DNA of 35,436 bases from CAZOBJ01 sp964577825. Lineage in GTDB: Bacteria > Planctomycetota > SZUA-567 > JAFGNG01. Positions 34,194 through 35,436 of this stretch are shown one piece after another (position 1 is the stretch's first letter; each line of letters starts with the position of its first letter). The position numbers and the translations under genes were made by a program. The notes below the pieces were generated by a model. It worked only from the letters and a program-made list of their open reading frames with translations. It searched no databases and was not told where the DNA came from. The stretch lies in assembly GCA_964577825.1 (NCBI GenBank), contig CAZOBJ010000027.1, positions 1-35,436 of the forward strand, read 5' to 3'.

Positions 34194-35436
34194 ATGCGGC
34201 TCTTGGCATGGATCGCGGGCGCGGCGGTGCTCGGCGCGGTGGCCGGCCTGTGGCTGGAGGACCGGCTCGCCCCGCCTGCGCGCGGCCCGGCGGGCGCGGA
34301 CCCGGCGTGGGAGGCCTTTGCCTACGAGGTCCTGGACCGCGCGCCCGCGGGCGCGTTCGACGTGATCGTGCACGTACAGCGCCCCGCGGCTGCGCAACAC
34401 GCGCCGGCCGGGCTGCGGATTCTCTTGCACTACCGCGATCCCGAGGAATACCTCGCGTTCACCTTGCGCAAGGACGCGACGGCCCTGGTGCGCGTGGAGG
34501 CGGGCCTGGAGCACGAGGTCGCGCGCGTGGACCGCGGTGCGCTGCCCGGCCCGGGCGAGGCGCGCGCCTACCGGGTCCAGTGGCGCGATCCGGGCCTGGC
34601 CCTGCTCGCGGACGGGGCCCTGGTCCTGGCCGCGCGCGTGCACGGGGTGCGGCCCGGCACCGTGGGCGTGGGCCGCGCGGGCGAGGGGCTGACCGTAGGC
34701 GCGCCGGTTGTGCAGCAGGTCGCGCCCGTGGCGTTCACCGACGACTTCATGCGCGCGCCGGAGGACGCGTCGGCCTGGGAGGCGGGCGCGTCCTGGACCG
34801 TGCGGTCCATCGAGAATCCGGCGCGAAGCTCCAACGCGTTCGTGTACCAGTGCAACGCGCCCACGGGCAGCCACGCCCTGGTGGGCCGGGCCCATTGGGA
34901 CGCGTATCGCGCGGGCGTGAGCGTCACCGGTCCGCCCGGGGGCGCGATGGGGCTGCTTTTGCACGCGCGGGACGCGGACAACGGTTTCCTGGTGCGCTGG
35001 TCCGCGGATTCGCAGGCCGACGAGGACGCGCCACAGTCCGGGCCGAGCCGACCCGAGGCGCCAGAACAGCCGGCCGCGCAGGACGCGGCTGACAAGGCGG
35101 CCGCGGACGAGCCCGAATCGCAGGCGGCCGGGCACGAACCGCCGGCCGAAGCGCCCGACACGGGCGGGCTGGAGCTCGTGCACGTGCGGGACGGGCGCGA
35201 ACGCGTGCTCGCCCGGGCCCGGGGCGGATACCGGCCCGGCCAGTGGTATCGGCTCGAGGTGGTCGCGGGCGAGGGCCGGGCCCAGTGCCTGGTGGACGGG
35301 CACGAGATGTTCCGCGTCGGCCACCCGGCCCTGTGGGGTGGGCGCGCGGGCCTGTACGCGCGCGGGGACGAGCCGGTGGAGTTCGACGACTTCGAGGTGC
35401 AGAGTTACCTCGGCGGGTTCGGCGAGGTGACCCACG
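34194..35436 (+). CDS. Paralogous ConA/LamG-like secreted protein (3' truncated)
   Basis: The open frame from ATG 34194 (GGAGGAG upstream) runs off the window with at least 414 codons. A short N-terminal hydrophobic helix (LLAWIAGAAVLGAVAGLWL) precedes a domain closely following the previous protein: FTDDFMRAPEDASAWE, NAFVYQCNAPTGSHALVGRA, HWDAYRAGVSV, GAMGLLLHARDADNGFLVRW, GQWYRLEVVAGEGRAQCLVDG and VEFDDFEVQSYLGGFG. Unlike its neighbour it carries an inserted ~45-residue Asp/Glu/Ala/Pro/Gln-rich stretch (about 283-325) inside the fold. Gene duplication explains the pair. The rest of the protein, and any enzyme domain, lies outside the window. Confidence 0.8.
   Translation, partial: MRLLAWIAGAAVLGAVAGLWLEDRLAPPARGPAGADPAWEAFAYEVLDRAPAGAFDVIVHVQRPAAAQHAPAGLRILLHYRDPEEYLAFTLRKDATALVRVEAGLEHEVARVDRGALPGPGEARAYRVQWRDPGLALLADGALVLAARVHGVRPGTVGVGRAGEGLTVGAPVVQQVAPVAFTDDFMRAPEDASAWEAGASWTVRSIENPARSSNAFVYQCNAPTGSHALVGRAHWDAYRAGVSVTGPPGGAMGLLLHARDADNGFLVRWSADSQADEDAPQSGPSRPEAPEQPAAQDAADKAAADEPESQAAGHEPPAEAPDTGGLELVHVRDGRERVLARARGGYRPGQWYRLEVVAGEGRAQCLVDGHEMFRVGHPALWGGRAGLYARGDEPVEFDDFEVQSYLGGFGEVTH

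Noticed and set aside
34065..35435. 456-codon minus-strand frame over the last gene
   Set aside because: It is antisense to a clear paralogue of the 30945 protein and shows His/Gly/Arg-rich composition.

Overview
The window is one contiguous stretch of a very GC-rich bacterial chromosome, with most codons ending in G or C. It lies in a flagellated bacterium with a division-type FtsB protein and probably an outer envelope, judging by its lipoproteins. Eukaryote-like Ser/Thr kinases with HEAT repeats, a DUF3536-type GH57 enzyme, a Thermotoga/Thermus-style glucan phosphorylase and large secreted LamG/ConA-like proteins suggest a deep-branching, probably uncultured lineage (Planctomycetota-like or similar). 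The phylum cannot be fixed from the sequence alone.

Layout. Bases 1-4945 (plus strand) carry the 3' end of an NFACT/RqcH-type gene, a HEAT-repeat lipoprotein and a zinc-ribbon/Ser-Thr kinase/HEAT receptor. Bases 4962-8168 (minus) carry two SPFH membrane proteins and a zinc-ribbon membrane protein. Bases 8284-9717 (minus) encode an SGNH hydrolase. Bases 9875-10452 (minus) hold a flgM-like gene and an unknown 69-residue gene behind a sigma-28-like promoter. Bases 10660-14086 (minus) are a lower-GC accessory island: a MORN-repeat protein, a four-helix membrane protein, a frameshifted small gene, and a winged-helix/PIN-like/two-TM protein. Bases 14487-15835 (minus) hold ruvC overlapping a fliA-type sigma gene. 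Bases 15932-19332 (minus) hold a GH57/DUF3536 gene overlapped by a metallophosphoesterase gene. asnS (plus) and glgP (minus) then converge.

Bases 23507-25016 hold an unusual structure: a foreign-looking DUF2279-type lipoprotein gene lies between two 136-base direct repeats, each containing the glgP promoter. Bases 25080-28028 (minus) encode a sulfotransferase-like protein, an alpha/alpha-barrel protein and a DUF3108 protein. Bases 28193-30653 (minus) form an ftsB-like/fliM/fliN operon with the same sigma-28-like promoter motif as the flgM locus. Bases 30945-35436 (plus) carry two tandem paralogous secreted ConA-like proteins; the second runs off the end.

How the genes fit together. The fliA-type sigma factor, the FlgM-like antagonist, and two promoters sharing TAAAGA-N14-GGTCGAT make a coherent flagellar regulon that also seems to take in an FtsB-like protein and an unknown small protein. 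GH57 and GlgP form a glucan-metabolism group. Ten housekeeping-type promoters with near-invariant 17-base spacers support many of the chosen starts. No tRNA, rRNA, CRISPR array or transposase was seen.
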